DNA of 64,000 nt from Scedosporium boydii (taxonomy: Eukaryota; Ascomycota; Sordariomycetes; Microascales; Microascaceae): positions 62,001-126,000 of the forward strand of contig NJFT01000081.1 in NCBI GenBank assembly GCA_002221725.1, read 5' to 3'. Each line of letters opens with the position of its first letter. The first letter of the stretch is position 1. The notes beneath the pieces are model-generated. The model did not search any database, was not told the DNA's origin, and was given only the letters and a program-made list of their open reading frames with translations. Below are positions 34,602 to 46,103 of the stretch, one piece after another. A program made the translations under genes and the position numbers.

Positions 34602-35761
34602 TTACAAGAGATCCAAAATGCCAGTGGCAGCATCACTGGTGTTGGTGCCGAAATAGTTAGGGACGGTCTAGACGGAAGGAAACGAAACCCCGTTAGCATA
34701 ATCCAGACTTGGTAGAGAAGGAAGAGAGAAAGAAACTCACCTGGAGATAGAGAACGCCATCCTCAATCACGGGCTCGTTATAAGTGGACTTCTCCAACTT
34801 ATCCACCACCCTGAACGCAATCTCACCCTTCTCAACCACCTCGTTGAATCCCTCCTGCAACATATCATCGCCATCAAATTTCTGATACTTCAACTGGCTC
34901 ACGAGCCCCTCGAAGTAGTACTTCAAGAACGATCCCAAGTTGCTATCCCAATCATCCCTGTCCATCTTGCTGCTCTTCAACTTATCGAACACGGCCACCC
35001 AGTTAGGGTTCAGCTTCAAGTTCTCATTGTTGAGAATCTTCTGCACCTCCTTCGTCAACTTCTCGATCTCGGGCTCGACCTCGCGGATACCCTTCCGCGC
35101 GAGGTAGTTCAGCGTGGCGGCCTCAGCCTGGTCCGCCTTGTTGAGCGCCTTCTCGAAGGTGTAGTAGCCCACGGCGTCGCTGATGTTGGTGCCCAGGTAG
35201 GTCTCGGAGAACAGGATGCGGAGCTTGCCGTCTGTGATGTCGCAGCCGCAGTAGGTGTTGGCGCCGGCTTCGTCGAAGTCCATGGTGATGACGTGCGCGG
35301 GGATGAGGGTGTTGATTTCGGAGGCGCCTTCATCGCCATGCTTGGCGGCGAAATCCTTCAGGTAGCTGATGGCGCTGGAGAAGTACCTGTGAGGAAGGGA
35401 TGTTTAGTATTAATGATTCGAGTGGTGCTTCGTACACGCAAATTTGAGGAAGAGAACAGAATGGTAAATCTCACTCGTGGAGGACGCTGCCGATAGAGTT
35501 CTTGCCCCAGTCGCTGGTAGCATAAGGGTAGACGGCCAAGGGATCGGCCTCGATGGTCCACTCGGTTCCGAGGGCTTCGCTGAGCTTCTTCTCCAAGTCG
35601 GCCTTCTTGGCATCCCACTCGTCCCGAACTACATCAAGAGTCAGCATGCGGATGGTCTCTCTTCAAGGAGGATAGCCTCGTCTTCGAGTCGGGCTTCGGA
35701 ACTTACTGTTCTTTCGGACGGCGAGGGGGAGCTTCTCGGCGGGAGGAAGACGGGTAGGCAT
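34602..35761 (-). CDS. Conserved-looking protein of unknown function, four exons
   Basis: Four exons, 35761-35707, 35628-35475, 35386-34741 and 34667-34602, join in phase (1, 2, 0) to give 306 aa. It starts MPTRLPPAEKLPLAVRKN, then a helical charged stretch (DEWDAKKADLEKKLSEALG), SIGSVLHEYFSSAISYLKDF, and a strand-rich core with HVITMDFDEAGANTYCGCDI and LRILFSETYLGTNISDAVGYYTFEKAL. Later residues are helical and acidic. There is no signal peptide or membrane segment, so it is probably cytosolic. The amino-acid composition and consistent splicing mark it as a real gene. I do not recognise the family or a catalytic motif. Confidence 0.78.
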
Positions 35762-37108
35762 TTTGGGATTGTATTGAAAAGGAGGAAAAAAAATAGAAGT
35801 TCAAACTTTCGAGTGAAAGAGAATTGGAGATGCGGAAAAGTTGAGATGAGTGGAATGTGTCTGATTCCTCATCTCCAACTCTGCTGGGGAAAGCTCCCCA
35901 TCTTATAGACAAGATCCATCAAGGTAGAAACCAGCCCATCTCGACATACTCCTTCCTCCTCTCCACCGCTCATTTCTCTCCCAAGATTCCCAACCATGGG
36001 GAACCCCTCTAGCTTCCCCCTTTCCCTCTTCCACCCTAGTTCTTTTCGTCCGATCCTTCCGTCACATCCCATCACCGGTGCCTGCCTCGGACCTCGTACT
36101 TCCCACGACTGCATCAAGGATGGCGGAGCTAAGAGAAACCCTGCTCCGCTTGCAAGCACCTTCGTGCCTTCGTGTGAAATCAACCCAAACCTTCCGCATG
36201 GCCATCCCTCGCGAAACCCCCGCCCCTAACTAAAATCGGCTCAAAACCCAGGGACCCAAACACGCCTCCTCATGCAGGAGTCCTAAAGTCCTAAAACGAA
36301 ATTGGGGAGGCAGGAGGGGGTTTCCTAGCCCGTGAGAGGTCCAAAGTGTAGAAAGTGTGGAGAAGGGCGTTTAAACACCACGCGAACTACAAGTGTTCCC
36401 CTCATCTTATCTTCATCAGAAGATGGTGCCTGGCCTAGTCTAGGCCTTTAAGGCTTGGCGCGGACCTTTGTTTTCTTGTTCAAAGAAGGTGTGGAGAGAA
36501 CCACGCTGACCCTCGATTGGACGAGGACGAACACCTTTTCCGCCCTGCGTTAGCATGGGGTTCCAACTCGGAGTTCAGCATGTTTCCGAGCCCCGCTCAT
36601 TTGTTCAGCCCTTCTGGGCTAGGAAAAAGGGTCCCGGGATGGGTTTGACTTCGTATGACGCACGCGGTGAGCAGATTCCACCCCCTTGCTCCAGGGGTGA
36701 ACCCCTCAAAGACCCTAGGCTAGTGGAGTTTGGCTAGGCGCTAAGCGCAAGTAGGCGTGAGGCAGTGACATGCTGCAGCATCCGGGTGTTGGGAGCTCAG
36801 CTTGGGGCTGAGCGGCACCCTTGGAGCTTGGCGCCGCGGGGGAAAATTATTAGGCAGGCAGGACAAGGGAGCTCGAGCTCGAGGGGATGGAGGTGAAGGA
36901 GACGGAAGCTATCCGCACTTTCTTATCAATTACAACTTGATGGTTTTCTCCTTGTCGATCAATGTGGATGAGGAAAGCAAACACATTCAACTGAGACGAA
37001 CTCGAGTCTAGACTCGCCGAAACATCTCATCATTGCATTGCAGTCTGGGCATCATTCCCTTCCCAACAAACCGTTACTCAATTCACCCGCCTTCAAGCTC
37101 TCATCACA
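35762..37108. other. Divergent intergenic interval, 1.3 kb
   Basis: Promoter space for two diverging genes of unknown function. It contains a 15-bp perfect inverted repeat GGCCTAG-T-CTAGGCC at 36432-36446 and a hairpin GCTCAGC/GCTGAGC near 36796-36812. No gene is supported. Confidence 0.55.
36432..36446. repeat. 15-bp inverted repeat
   Basis: GGCCTAG and CTAGGCC flank a single T. It lies mid-way between two divergent start codons and could be a protein-binding site or chance. Confidence 0.6.
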
Positions 37109-38424
37109 ATGGCCACCCTGTAAGTTCCCCAACTCCGAGCTCGGAAAATCCGGCCATCTCCTCCTCGCGCCATCTTCTCATCCTTTCAACAGTACGCTCA
37201 AAGTAAAAGTCGCTATCCGCGACCACTGGGAGAACCCCGAAAGTGCCGTGCAAGCCTCCCTCGCCAAACTCCACTCCATCATCGGCTACGAGGTCTCCAT
37301 CAACCCGGAATGGCCCCTCCTCCTCGCCGCTCTGGGAGACCACTACAGCGACAAGGGCAACTTCGTGTCGGCCGTTGCTGGTGTCGTCAAGGCCTGGAGC
37401 GAGGCAGCCGCGCAGCTTCTCGAGGATGATAACAATGAGGAGTGGACGGAGGAGGTGCTCGATAAGCTCAAGGAATCGGGCTCGAGATTGAGATTGATCC
37501 TCGAGGTGAGTTGAACGAGGGGCTCAGTCATGCATCGGAGCGTGCTTGCGCATGGCTGATACGAAAGATCTTTTCTAGGCTTCCAAATTAGAAGATGCCT
37601 CGACCACCTGGAACCCCGTCCAGGAAGCCTTCGTCATCTCCCTCCCCAGCACCCAAGTCACCAACCCTCTCTCCTACATTAGCCCCTTCCAAGCCCACCT
37701 CCTCACCGCCTTCGACGAGAAAAAGGCGGCACCCACGGTCCCTGTCCTGCATGACTCTGGCCACTCAGATATCCCTGGTGGCCCCGGCGACGACTGGGCC
37801 TCCATAGTGGTCGAGCCCGTCGTCAAGACCTCCATCAGTCCAACCCCCTCGTCACAGCGCCGAGCGCCCAACGTGGAGTACATCCCAGACATCAACTCCG
37901 TCCCTCGTCCCGATGAACTCCTCCTTCGACCCCCCTACCATCTTATTGTCCTTGCCCGCAGCCTCAACGAGATCGAGATCCAGTGCAGCCACAGTCCAAC
38001 TCTGAAATTCCTTTCGGCTTATCTGGCGAAATGGTGCCGTACCAATCACCAGCTGCACAATAAGGTCAGTTATCTCTCGCATTCTATCTCTGGCCTCCCC
38101 CCGTCCCAATCCGTAGTTCATCCTCGCCATCCCGACATTTAAATCCCTCCCACTTAATGTACTCGTTTGCTTTCCCTCACTGACAGCATGTTAACATCCT
38201 CATAGCCCCCATCCGTGGAATCCAATCTTCACCAGTCTGCCTACGGCCTCGGAACGTGGCACGACCGCCTCACGCTCTATGCCGAAAATCGCTACAGTGG
38301 CGGTCATTTCATCACTCCGCCTATTATCCTTTCACTTGTCGAAAGCTTGCTGGGTTATGAACTGACATACCAAGAGAGCTCGCGTTGGGTGTACCGGAAA
38401 GACACTCCGTTCAAGAATTTGTAG
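37109..38424 (+). CDS. Unknown protein with 11-nt first coding exon
   Basis: Four exons, 37109-37119, 37193-37505, 37579-38064 and 38206-38424, join in phase (2, 0, 0) to give 342 aa. The first exon codes only MAT and two bases of Leu. The second reads TLKVKVAIRDHWENPESAVQ and a helical segment with LAALGDHYSDKGNFVSAVAGVVKAW; the third has the PYHLIVLARSLNEIEIQCSHS region; the last ends in a Tyr-rich helix (LVESLLGYELTYQESSRW). No signal peptide or membrane segment. I do not recognise the family. The tiny first exon is supported by a clean GTAAGT donor and CAG acceptor, but a start inside exon 2 cannot be excluded. Confidence 0.72.
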
Positions 38425-38852
38425 ATAAATAGGAATGAGTAACTGGCCACTCGTGTGAATGTCTAGAAATGATGTGTAAGGGAGGAAGCCATGTGTAAAG
38501 TTGATGTGTCTATTAGCGAGAAGAGAAGAAAAGATGAATATACGGAAGCTGCACACACGCCAACACGCCAATTCCACCCTCGACATATCTGAAAAAGACA
38601 AAATAACAAGTCCGCTCGAGAACACACCAAGCAAAGGGATATAATGCGTGCCTCATACAATTACACAAACCGCCAGAGCCCAATTCCTTTCCCCATTTTA
38701 TCATCCTCTCTCCCCCGCCCGGTAAAACAAGAAATGGAAAGAAAAAAAAAAATGCAATAAAACAAGACTCACGCTTCAACCATCTGATGAAAATCATGAA
38801 CTGAGGTTTACTCGGATTTTCGCCCAGAATAGGCAGCCTGCTGGTGTTGTCG
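38425..38852. other. Intergenic between convergent 3' ends
   Basis: 428 bp holding two 3' flanks, with an A tract near 38740-38750. Nothing else seen. Confidence 0.6.
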
Positions 38853-39952
38853 TCACCTACGCCCCCTTGGTGGAATCGGTGGGGTATCTTCACCTGCTGT
38901 TGTCGGCGGGGGTGGGGAGACAAGGGGACTCTCCTCGCTTATGCTCGATGCAGTGGTTCCCTTCATGAGCATGGGTGAGACCCCTACCTCCGACCTCTCC
39001 CCGACCATGGTGTCGGTCTCAGACCGCACGCTCATACTCAGTTTTCTTCTCCTCTCAATATCCTGCTCCCTTTGCTTCTCTTTCTCCTTCTCTTCTTGCT
39101 CTTGCTTCTCCCTCTGAGCAAGTAGCTCACCATAGGTTGACTTAAACTCATGGAAACCTTGCATCGAGGAAACATGGGGCGTTGGCGGCAGCACGGGGGC
39201 CCTAGAGTCGCGAACAGTGGCTGCAAGCTCCTCGTTACGTTTCTTGAGAGCCTGAATGTGGCGAAGTAGGAAGAGAATGGCGCCAAGGGCAATGAGCATG
39301 ACGAAGAGTATAGATACGGCCATGGCAATCCAAACGTATGATGGAATCATCTTCTGGACGCGAACAGACTCGACAGTCGCTGTTACCGTGGTCATCTGGG
39401 ACGGGTCTGTGATAGAGGCTGCAAGTGATACGTTAAAGGCGCTGGAAGTGCCACAGCAAGCGTCGCTGTCTCGACCGCAGCAGAAGGTGCCGTCACCGCA
39501 GGATGTAAGAGTGGCAGATCCATTGAATGAGCCGTTCTGAGAATCTGTCTGTCAGCATGTGACCCTCCTTCATGACGTTTCAACTGCATAAGGGTTTGCA
39601 CGCGTACCTCGTCGTCATCGATGCAAAAGTTCAAACACGCAGGGTCGCTCCACGAGGAATCAGTACAGAACCCTCGTCTCACTATATCTCCCTGAACACA
39701 GAGCCCTCTAGCGTCGCACAGCTCCTTCGTTTCCGGAACAGCGTTGAGGCGGCAGCAGCTCGAAAACATGCCGGGGTCTGTTAACACGCCGAGATTGTTG
39801 CAAGGCCGATAGCTGTCGTCAGCCAGGGTGACTCCGTCGGGGGCATAGCAGGGAACCTCTGGTCTCGGTGGGGCGGCGTCCTGGGCGAGTATGGAGGAGG
39901 CAGTAGAGAGGAGGAGGAGGATGGATATCGGTGGCAGAAATGGTGGCAACAT
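38853..39952 (-). CDS. Cysteine-rich single-pass membrane protein with cytoplasmic coiled tail
   Basis: Two exons, 39952-39608 and 39536-38853, join in phase 0 to give 342 aa. A signal peptide (1-23, ending SSILAQ) precedes an extracellular part of about 155 residues with 18 cysteines, including SSCC, TFCC and DACC pairs and several N-glycosylation sequons. One transmembrane helix (about 183-206) follows, then LRHIQALKKRNEELAAT and a Gln/Glu/Lys coiled coil, and a Ser/Pro-rich end finishing PPIPPRGRR. The layout fits a fungal cell-surface sensor or receptor-like protein, by analogy with Mid2/WSC types, but the cysteine pattern is not one I can assign. The tail could bind SH3 domains. Confidence 0.82.
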
Positions 39953-42441
39953 CGTGTACGGAGTCTCTCGAATATTGATGTCTTGGTTCTAAACGTTTCG
40001 ATGGTATTATGGCCTCGGGCCCGGTATTGCGGCTCTAGAGATAGACGGAAGGGGAAGGAAATGATATAACGAACGTGTTACTCGGGCAAATGAAAGACAT
40101 CACCACAACTGATGCATACCAGTGATGAACAGACGGAAGAGAAAAGAATGTAGAGTTCTCACTCGGATGACATCTTCAAAAGCTGGAGAGATAAGAGAGA
40201 TCAAATGATGTATTATGGAAAGATTGTTGGGGAGAGAAGAAAAGAAGCAGAGAAGGGGAGAAGGAGAGAAGGAGAGACCAGAAGAGCAGAGAAGAAGCAA
40301 CAAGTGGGCACCTCCTTCCATATCTTTACTATGGGCAGAGGTCACCCTCACTTACACTTACGCCTTCCCAGCCTTCTTCTTCATTTCTTCATTCGGCTGC
40401 CGCACCTTCCATCCCCTTCCCTCCCTTCGCCTCACACCTTCCCCGACGAATCCCCATCGTCTCCCCCCTTCCTCATTTTCATCATCCGTCCAGTGTACGC
40501 CAATTGCAGTCCTCGTCTTCCAAACATCAATGACTTCTTCCCGCCGCAGACGAGATGAGGCTGAATTCAATTAACGTTTTACTTTCATCTGAACAAAACT
40601 CATCCATGCCGGCGATCACTGGAGAGTCTAGTATAGAGCTCGACCTGCGGCACAGGGAATCACGATGGTCCTGGCGCCAACCGTTGACCTGACGCATGAA
40701 ATGATCTCCGTGACCCATGGTTGTGAGACGCGAACATGTCCGGCTTCAGATAGGTCGAACGCAGCGGGCCCGCGAGTACGAAACGGTAGCGAACGATGTG
40801 ACGACATTGGCTGGATTAGAGGTGGAAAGGCTCGAGATCTCCGGGATTTTCAGAGCGCCAGTATTACTTTACCATCACTGTTGCTGTTCTTTCTGCGGAG
40901 AATTTTTATCGTCTATATTTCCTCACTACTACACTACGAAAAGAAAAAAAAAATGAGAAGTGTGTCCTGGCTAATTCTTGGTTTTGTTAGCTGAAAGACT
41001 ACGGAGACTTTTCCTGTCGAAAAGATCAATGGATGAAACTCCAAGATCCGGAAGCGGGAATCCACAAGAAGCCTCCGAACGGATCGTCCGGTAGGTGTGG
41101 ACGAAACCGGCCGCTATTGGCTCGTCATACCTGGCGACACCCTCTCGTCTTCGATAAAGAGTAGCGAGATCCCGATTGAGTGGTTGTGTGAAGCAGGATG
41201 GTGCAGAATTCCAGTCTCTCCCCGACTTGAAGATTCCTCAAGTCCCTGCGAGAACTTAAGAGTAATTTCGATGGGTACTCTGTGTTAGCATGTCAATGGA
41301 GGTAAGCATTCCCTTCGCTTCGGGACGAGGAACTCGAGGGGATAGAAAGGCGATCAAGCGTTGAAACCAACTGTTTTGCAGCCTGTACGTCCCGTTCTCC
41401 AGCATGGTCTTTCGATGAGGGGGGATCATGAGTTGCGGACCGCTCAAGGCCAAAATCTGGCTCGTGTTGTAAAAGGAGGAAGGGGGAAAAAAAAAAGCCA
41501 ACCTCAACATCAGGCGAGTTCAGTGGGACGACAAGAGGGGAACCGGAGAGGGACCACTCACCTGATACAACTTATAGGCATTGATCGTCCAGCCCATATT
41601 CTTGCCTCTATTCCTACCGGTATTAAGACTCTTCAACGTGATCGTCCTTGGCTCTCGCTGGGGCCTACATCATTCTCTGTCGATTAGAGCAGCATCACGC
41701 GTCCCCAGGCCGTTGAGTTACTGACATCCATTCGGATCTGCGCGTTTCTCTCAAGCCTGAATTCTCAGAGGCAGTCCGGCGAAGAACCTTATTGGGCTTC
41801 ATTAAAGAGACCATGGAGCAAAGCTGCTAGATCCTGGGCCAGATGGTTTTCTCGGGTCGTTTTCAATTCTTCATTGCTGGCCAAATTTGATTTATGGGTT
41901 TCCAAATTGATGTCTGTCACATCTGTTATCTGTTTGAACAACACCACAGAATCATCACCGTCCTTCACAGCACAGCTAACTGCCCTTGAGTTCGATTGGA
42001 AGGACACCGCCACTCTGACAGTGAAAACAGGAAGTATTTGATATGAGAAAGGAAAGAGAGGAACCAGAAGTCAGAATAAAAATAATGAGAAGAGAAAAAA
42101 ATAAACACGGAGAGAAGACCGGACGTCTTATAGCTATCGCCGCTCGCTTCAAGTTAACAATGGTTAGACATGGAGCAACTTGACTCTGTTTAACGCGCCA
42201 ACATAGTGTTGGATTTTCCTGTGTGCGACTCTATCTTTCTTTTCTCTCTCTCGCCAGGCCTCCTAATACTCGGGCATCTCAAGCATAGTACACATGCTCC
42301 ATGCATCGCGTCTCGTTGATCGCGTTGTGTCTCTTTATTCTCGCTCTCACTTACACGAGCCACCTTCTTGATATAAGCTAAAGGGCAACCGCCAATTCCC
42401 CCAAACCTCTTTTCCTCCTAGAGCCCGTTATTGTCCCCTTT
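39953..42441. other. Intergenic, 2.5 kb
   Basis: Promoter side of the cysteine-rich membrane gene and 3' flank of the esterase. A GTACGGAGT partial motif lies at 39956, next to the start codon. A purine tract covers about 40219-40300. No gene is supported. Confidence 0.55.
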
Positions 42442-43410
42442 CTAGAAACTCTGCATAGCCTTCTCCCGACTCGCCAAAACCTTCTTCACAATCGCCGTAC
42501 CCGCCGCCCCCTCAAACCCATGCGGCAAACCGGGCCACAAATGAAACTCCACCTCAACATCCTCCCTCACCATCCTCGCCACATACTCCACATTCTCATC
42601 CCTAAACAGGTCCAAAGTCCCGATATCGATATACGTCGGCGGCAGCCCCCGCAAACTCTCCGCCCTCGCCGGCGCCGCATACGCCGACACCTCGGCCCCG
42701 GGCTTCCCGGCTTTCTCGCCGAGTAACGCCTTCCACGAAAGCACGTTCTCGTGTAGCTGCCACGTCAAGAACTTATGCAGGTCCTCGCCCTCGTCGAGGT
42801 GCGTCCTGTCGTCGAGCATCGGATAGATGAGAATCTGCTTCGCCAACGCGGGGCTCAGGGCCCTGTCCCGTGCCAAAAGCGCCGTCCCCGCCGCGATGCA
42901 ACCGCCCCCGGAATCCCCCATGACAGCGATGCGCTTCGGATCGACGTTCAGCTCGGCCGCATGCTCGCTCACGTACTTCAACGCCGCGTACCCATCCTCC
43001 ACGCCACACGGCGCCGGATTCTCGGGCGCAAGTCTATAATCCACACCGAAGAACGTGACACCGCTCTCCTTCGCGTACCGTGCAATAGCGGGGCCGAAGA
43101 TCTCCACGGAGCAAGAAACCATCCCCCCACCGTGGAGGTAGACGATGGCGGGTTGCGGTTCGGGACGCGAGAGCACCTCGGACTCCGTGAAGCGCACGAC
43201 CTCGATGGAGGCGCCGTCGAAGGAGGTGACGGTGAATTTTTCTTGGCGGACGGTTTCCGGGGTGGGGGCTAGGCGGAAGAGGGTATGCAGGAGCTGTTCG
43301 GTGTAGTTGCGGAGGTCGAGGACGTTGGTGAAGATGGGTTTGGGGGCGCCTTGGGCTTGGGCGACGGCGAGGACGCCGGCGAATTCGGGATCGTAGCGGA
43401 GTCCTCCCAT
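42442..43410 (-). CDS. HSL-family alpha/beta hydrolase (esterase/lipase)
   Basis: A single exon of 322 aa, the normal length for the abhydrolase-3 (hormone-sensitive-lipase) family. Seen: the oxyanion HGGG (93-96), the nucleophile elbow GDSGGG with S167, D267 in TLDLFRDE and H297 in GLPHGFEG, completing the triad, and the DYRLAPENPAP motif (124-134). No signal peptide, so probably cytosolic. It should hydrolyse short-chain carboxylic esters or amides; the substrate cannot be read. The ATG at 43410 is the only in-frame one upstream of the fold. A TATA stretch lies about 148 bp upstream. Confidence 0.94.
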   Translation of the reverse strand: MGGLRYDPEFAGVLAVAQAQGAPKPIFTNVLDLRNYTEQLLHTLFRLAPTPETVRQEKFTVTSFDGASIEVVRFTESEVLSRPEPQPAIVYLHGGGMVSCSVEIFGPAIARYAKESGVTFFGVDYRLAPENPAPCGVEDGYAALKYVSEHAAELNVDPKRIAVMGDSGGGCIAAGTALLARDRALSPALAKQILIYPMLDDRTHLDEGEDLHKFLTWQLHENVLSWKALLGEKAGKPGAEVSAYAAPARAESLRGLPPTYIDIGTLDLFRDENVEYVARMVREDVEVEFHLWPGLPHGFEGAAGTAIVKKVLASREKAMQSF

Positions 43411-43556
43411 GGCGACGACTTTCTTATTTTTCTGGTGAATTGTTTCAGTAACGGTGAATTGGAGAAAAGATTGGTGAGGTGAGTGGGAAGTCGACTGGGT
43501 CTACTCCTTGGTCCTTCGAGAAATCAAGAGAGTCGAGAGAGGGAGGGTGTTCTCTC

Positions 43557-43565
43557 TATATATAA
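43557..43565 (-). promoter_or_regulatory. TATA stretch upstream of the esterase
   Basis: Plus-strand TATATATAA, so TTATATATA on the coding strand, about 147-155 bp upstream of the ATG at 43410. Confidence 0.45.
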
Positions 43566-43768
43566 CCACTTCCAGCCGCTTCATGCCCTCCATCCCGCCT
43601 GTATTGCTCGTGTGCTCGAGGCTCGAGCTAAAAGCGGACCAAGCGGACCACGATCCCGTCCGAATGTCCGCTACCGGGAAGGAACACAGACAGCTCCGGA
43701 AAGTTTGGTCCCAGACACTTTTTACCAGTACCCCGCACCCATCATTCAGGCAATCTGCTCTTCCCACC

Positions 43769-43796
43769 CCCCTACATTTGATCCCCTACATTTGAT
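43769..43796 (+). repeat. 14-bp tandem duplication
   Basis: CCCCTACATTTGAT occurs twice head to tail (43769-43782 and 43783-43796). Confidence 0.9.
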
Positions 43797-45272
43797 CGTT
43801 CTCTCCCAATGCGATGCTGGACTTGGTTTTCCCGCCTGAGTCCGCGACCGCTGTAGGATGCCGGGCGCCGTCCGAAGCTCGCGAGATGAGGCGCTTCATT
43901 TCCTCAACTTCCTCTTTACTAATGCATGATACGTTGGTGCCTTTGCTCCCCTGAATCCTTCGATAGCGCGGCGCAAGAGTCTGTCCGAACTTTGTAATCT
44001 CAGGCGCGTAGTCCACCGCCTCGTGGGGCTCCTGATTATAGATCAATATGGGCCGTTATGGAGACACCTGCTGCTATCTATGATGCTATATTATGAAATA
44101 ACCGATAGCTACCCGGGTATTCCGACAGTGAGCCTCAGCTTACCCAACCCAATATTGTTGCCGCCGTTTCTGCGGAGGTCTGATATCGAAGGATTCACTT
44201 GACCCGCTCCGATGCGTTCAGATATTACAAATGTCAAGACAACCGGGTAGGCGTTACCGGGCGCTGATATACCGTATATCGATGTATTTCCATACTTCGT
44301 GGTGTTCCATGACAAGTTAAAACAAGTGACCAGGCTCAACTCTTGGTGAAAAGGAACATCAAGCCCAATTATGAAGGCGAGGCCGCGGGGTATATCTGGC
44401 ATGCTAGGGTGGACTCGAAATCTCATCGATGGGAGCATCTGGACCTGACAACATACCGGTCCCGACGGACTCCGCTTCTCTCCTAAGTACGATCTCCTTG
44501 CAAGCTACTACCCACATTCCTAAAGCAACATCCCAGGCACATATGTGAAGGAGACCAACCCTGACATCTTCGACATAACTCTCCATTTATCATCAGCATC
44601 TCGTTTTCCCTGTTACAATCCCTTCCTCCCTCCCATTAACCATCAGCCAACACCCCACAAGTTCCAATATAACAAAAAAATCGCACATAAGATGAAAGGT
44701 AGGAAAGCGAATCCTGGTTTCCACGCGCCCGTTGACCCTTCCCTAAACCCCACCGCTTGAACCCAAAAGAGGAAGAAAGAAGCAATGACGAACGATATGA
44801 GAGTTGAAGGAATACAAAAAGGAAAAGAAAAGAAACCAAGAGACAGGTATGTTCGACTGATACGCGATGGATGTAAAGAGAAATGAAAACCCAAGAGGAC
44901 GCTCGCGCGGCTGGTACAAAAGCAAGAGAGAAAAACCAAAAGAGAGAGGAAAACAACAATGACCCAATATTTTTGTGTGCCCCTTCGCCATCCCATGGGG
45001 GAAAACCTGTCCGAAAAACCAACCATATAAAAGTGCAAGGAAAAGAGAAAATGAAAACTGGCCCAGTACGATGATACCCCCACTGAAGGCCCATGATCGA
45101 CAAACGCAGGCCAGCGTGCAAGACAAACACACATGGCATATGTCGGTGACAAAGGCGCAGACAACCCCTCCCCTCCCTCGCTCTTCCCAGTCGCTGAGAG
45201 GACCATTTTTATCGTCAAATATTTCCCTCACCGCCGAGTCCGCAAAATTATGCTTCCGATAGACAGACGCCA

Positions 45273-46103
45273 CTACCAGCAGCGTAGCTTCTTCCAGAAG
45301 CCGGCGCCGCCCCGGCCAACCTTTCCCCCGTTCAAGTTCGGACCTCGCACGCCCGGCGCGCGTTTCTCCGCCTCCTCAGACGGCAGCGGCGTTAGCGGCT
45401 TCGTCATCCCCCTGCTGTCCATCTGGGTACTCTCGTGGACACCCATCTCGGCGAGCTTCCTGCCCTCGACGACGCGCCGGACGATGAGCGCAAACGTCTC
45501 CTCGATGTTGACCTCCAGCCTCGCGCTGGTCTCCATGAAGCCGCAGCCGCGGCGCCGCGCCCACTCGAGGCCCACGGCGGCGGGCACCTGCCTACTCTCC
45601 TGCAGATCGCACTTGTTCCCCGCAATAATCTTGACGGGCGGTACCGTCTTGGAGCCGTTGTTCGAGGACCCGTACATGTTGCCGCCGTTGTAACTACCCG
45701 AGGGGAAAGTTGGGGTCAGGCCAGCGCGCCGCGCCCGCTCGGCGTTATCGAGTCGCGTCTCGGCTTCCATGTCGATTAGGTCGTTGAAGTACTGTAGCGC
45801 TTCGAGCGAGGCTTGCGAAGTAATATCGTAGACTAGGAGGAAGGCATCGGCGCCTAGGTTCGACGATGCCCACATGCCGCGGTACTCCTCCTGGCCGGCG
45901 GTGTCTGTGAGAGAGAGATGGTAGACCTGACCATCGATGCGACGGGTTATCGAGTAGGAATCTTCGATTGTGGGGTCGTACTCGGACGTCCACTGGGACC
46001 GGACGAGGCGGAGGGTGATGGAGGACTTTCCGCAACCGCCATCGCCGCAAATGGTGATGGATATAGGTATCGGCGTCTGCTGCGTTGTGGAATCGGGCAT
46101 CAT
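45273..46103 (-). CDS. Ras-like small GTPase with insert and no CAAX box
   Basis: A single exon of 276 aa from the ATG at 46103; the frame extends upstream only through GTG. G boxes are complete: GDGGCGKS (20-27), switch I DPTIEDSY (43-50), DTAGQEEY (67-74, Gln71 equals Ras Q61), NKCD (163-166) and ETSA (191-194). DPTIEDSY groups it with the Ras branch rather than Rho or Rab. An insert of about 40 residues, rich in Gly, Asn and Ser (about 117-155), lies before the NKCD strand. The protein ends KKLRCW, so there is no CAAX motif for farnesylation. It probably signals at membranes through another anchor, or in the cytosol. Fungal Ras-like proteins of this kind exist beside canonical Ras1/Ras2. 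Confidence 0.9.
   Translation of the reverse strand: MMPDSTTQQTPIPISITICGDGGCGKSSITLRLVRSQWTSEYDPTIEDSYSITRRIDGQVYHLSLTDTAGQEEYRGMWASSNLGADAFLLVYDITSQASLEALQYFNDLIDMEAETRLDNAERARRAGLTPTFPSGSYNGGNMYGSSNNGSKTVPPVKIIAGNKCDLQESRQVPAAVGLEWARRRGCGFMETSARLEVNIEETFALIVRRVVEGRKLAEMGVHESTQMDSRGMTKPLTPLPSEEAEKRAPGVRGPNLNGGKVGRGGAGFWKKLRCW

Larger units (their letters stand above)
43411..45272. other. Intergenic, 1.9 kb
   Basis: Promoter of the esterase and 3' flank of the Ras-like gene. It holds the TATA stretch (43557-43565) and a 14-bp tandem duplication (43769-43796). The 600 bp at about 44680-45270 could include a long 3' UTR. No gene seen. Confidence 0.55.

Noticed and set aside
41789..42013. A 74-codon open frame with protein-like composition
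   Set aside because: It begins at GTG and contains no ATG; no splice partner found. Possibly a decayed exon, but not supportable.
44643..45273. Overlapping hydrophobic open frames downstream of the Ras-like gene
   Set aside because: The Phe/Leu/Ser richness comes from an A/G-rich 3' flank read in reverse; two frames look equally hydrophobic, which argues against either.
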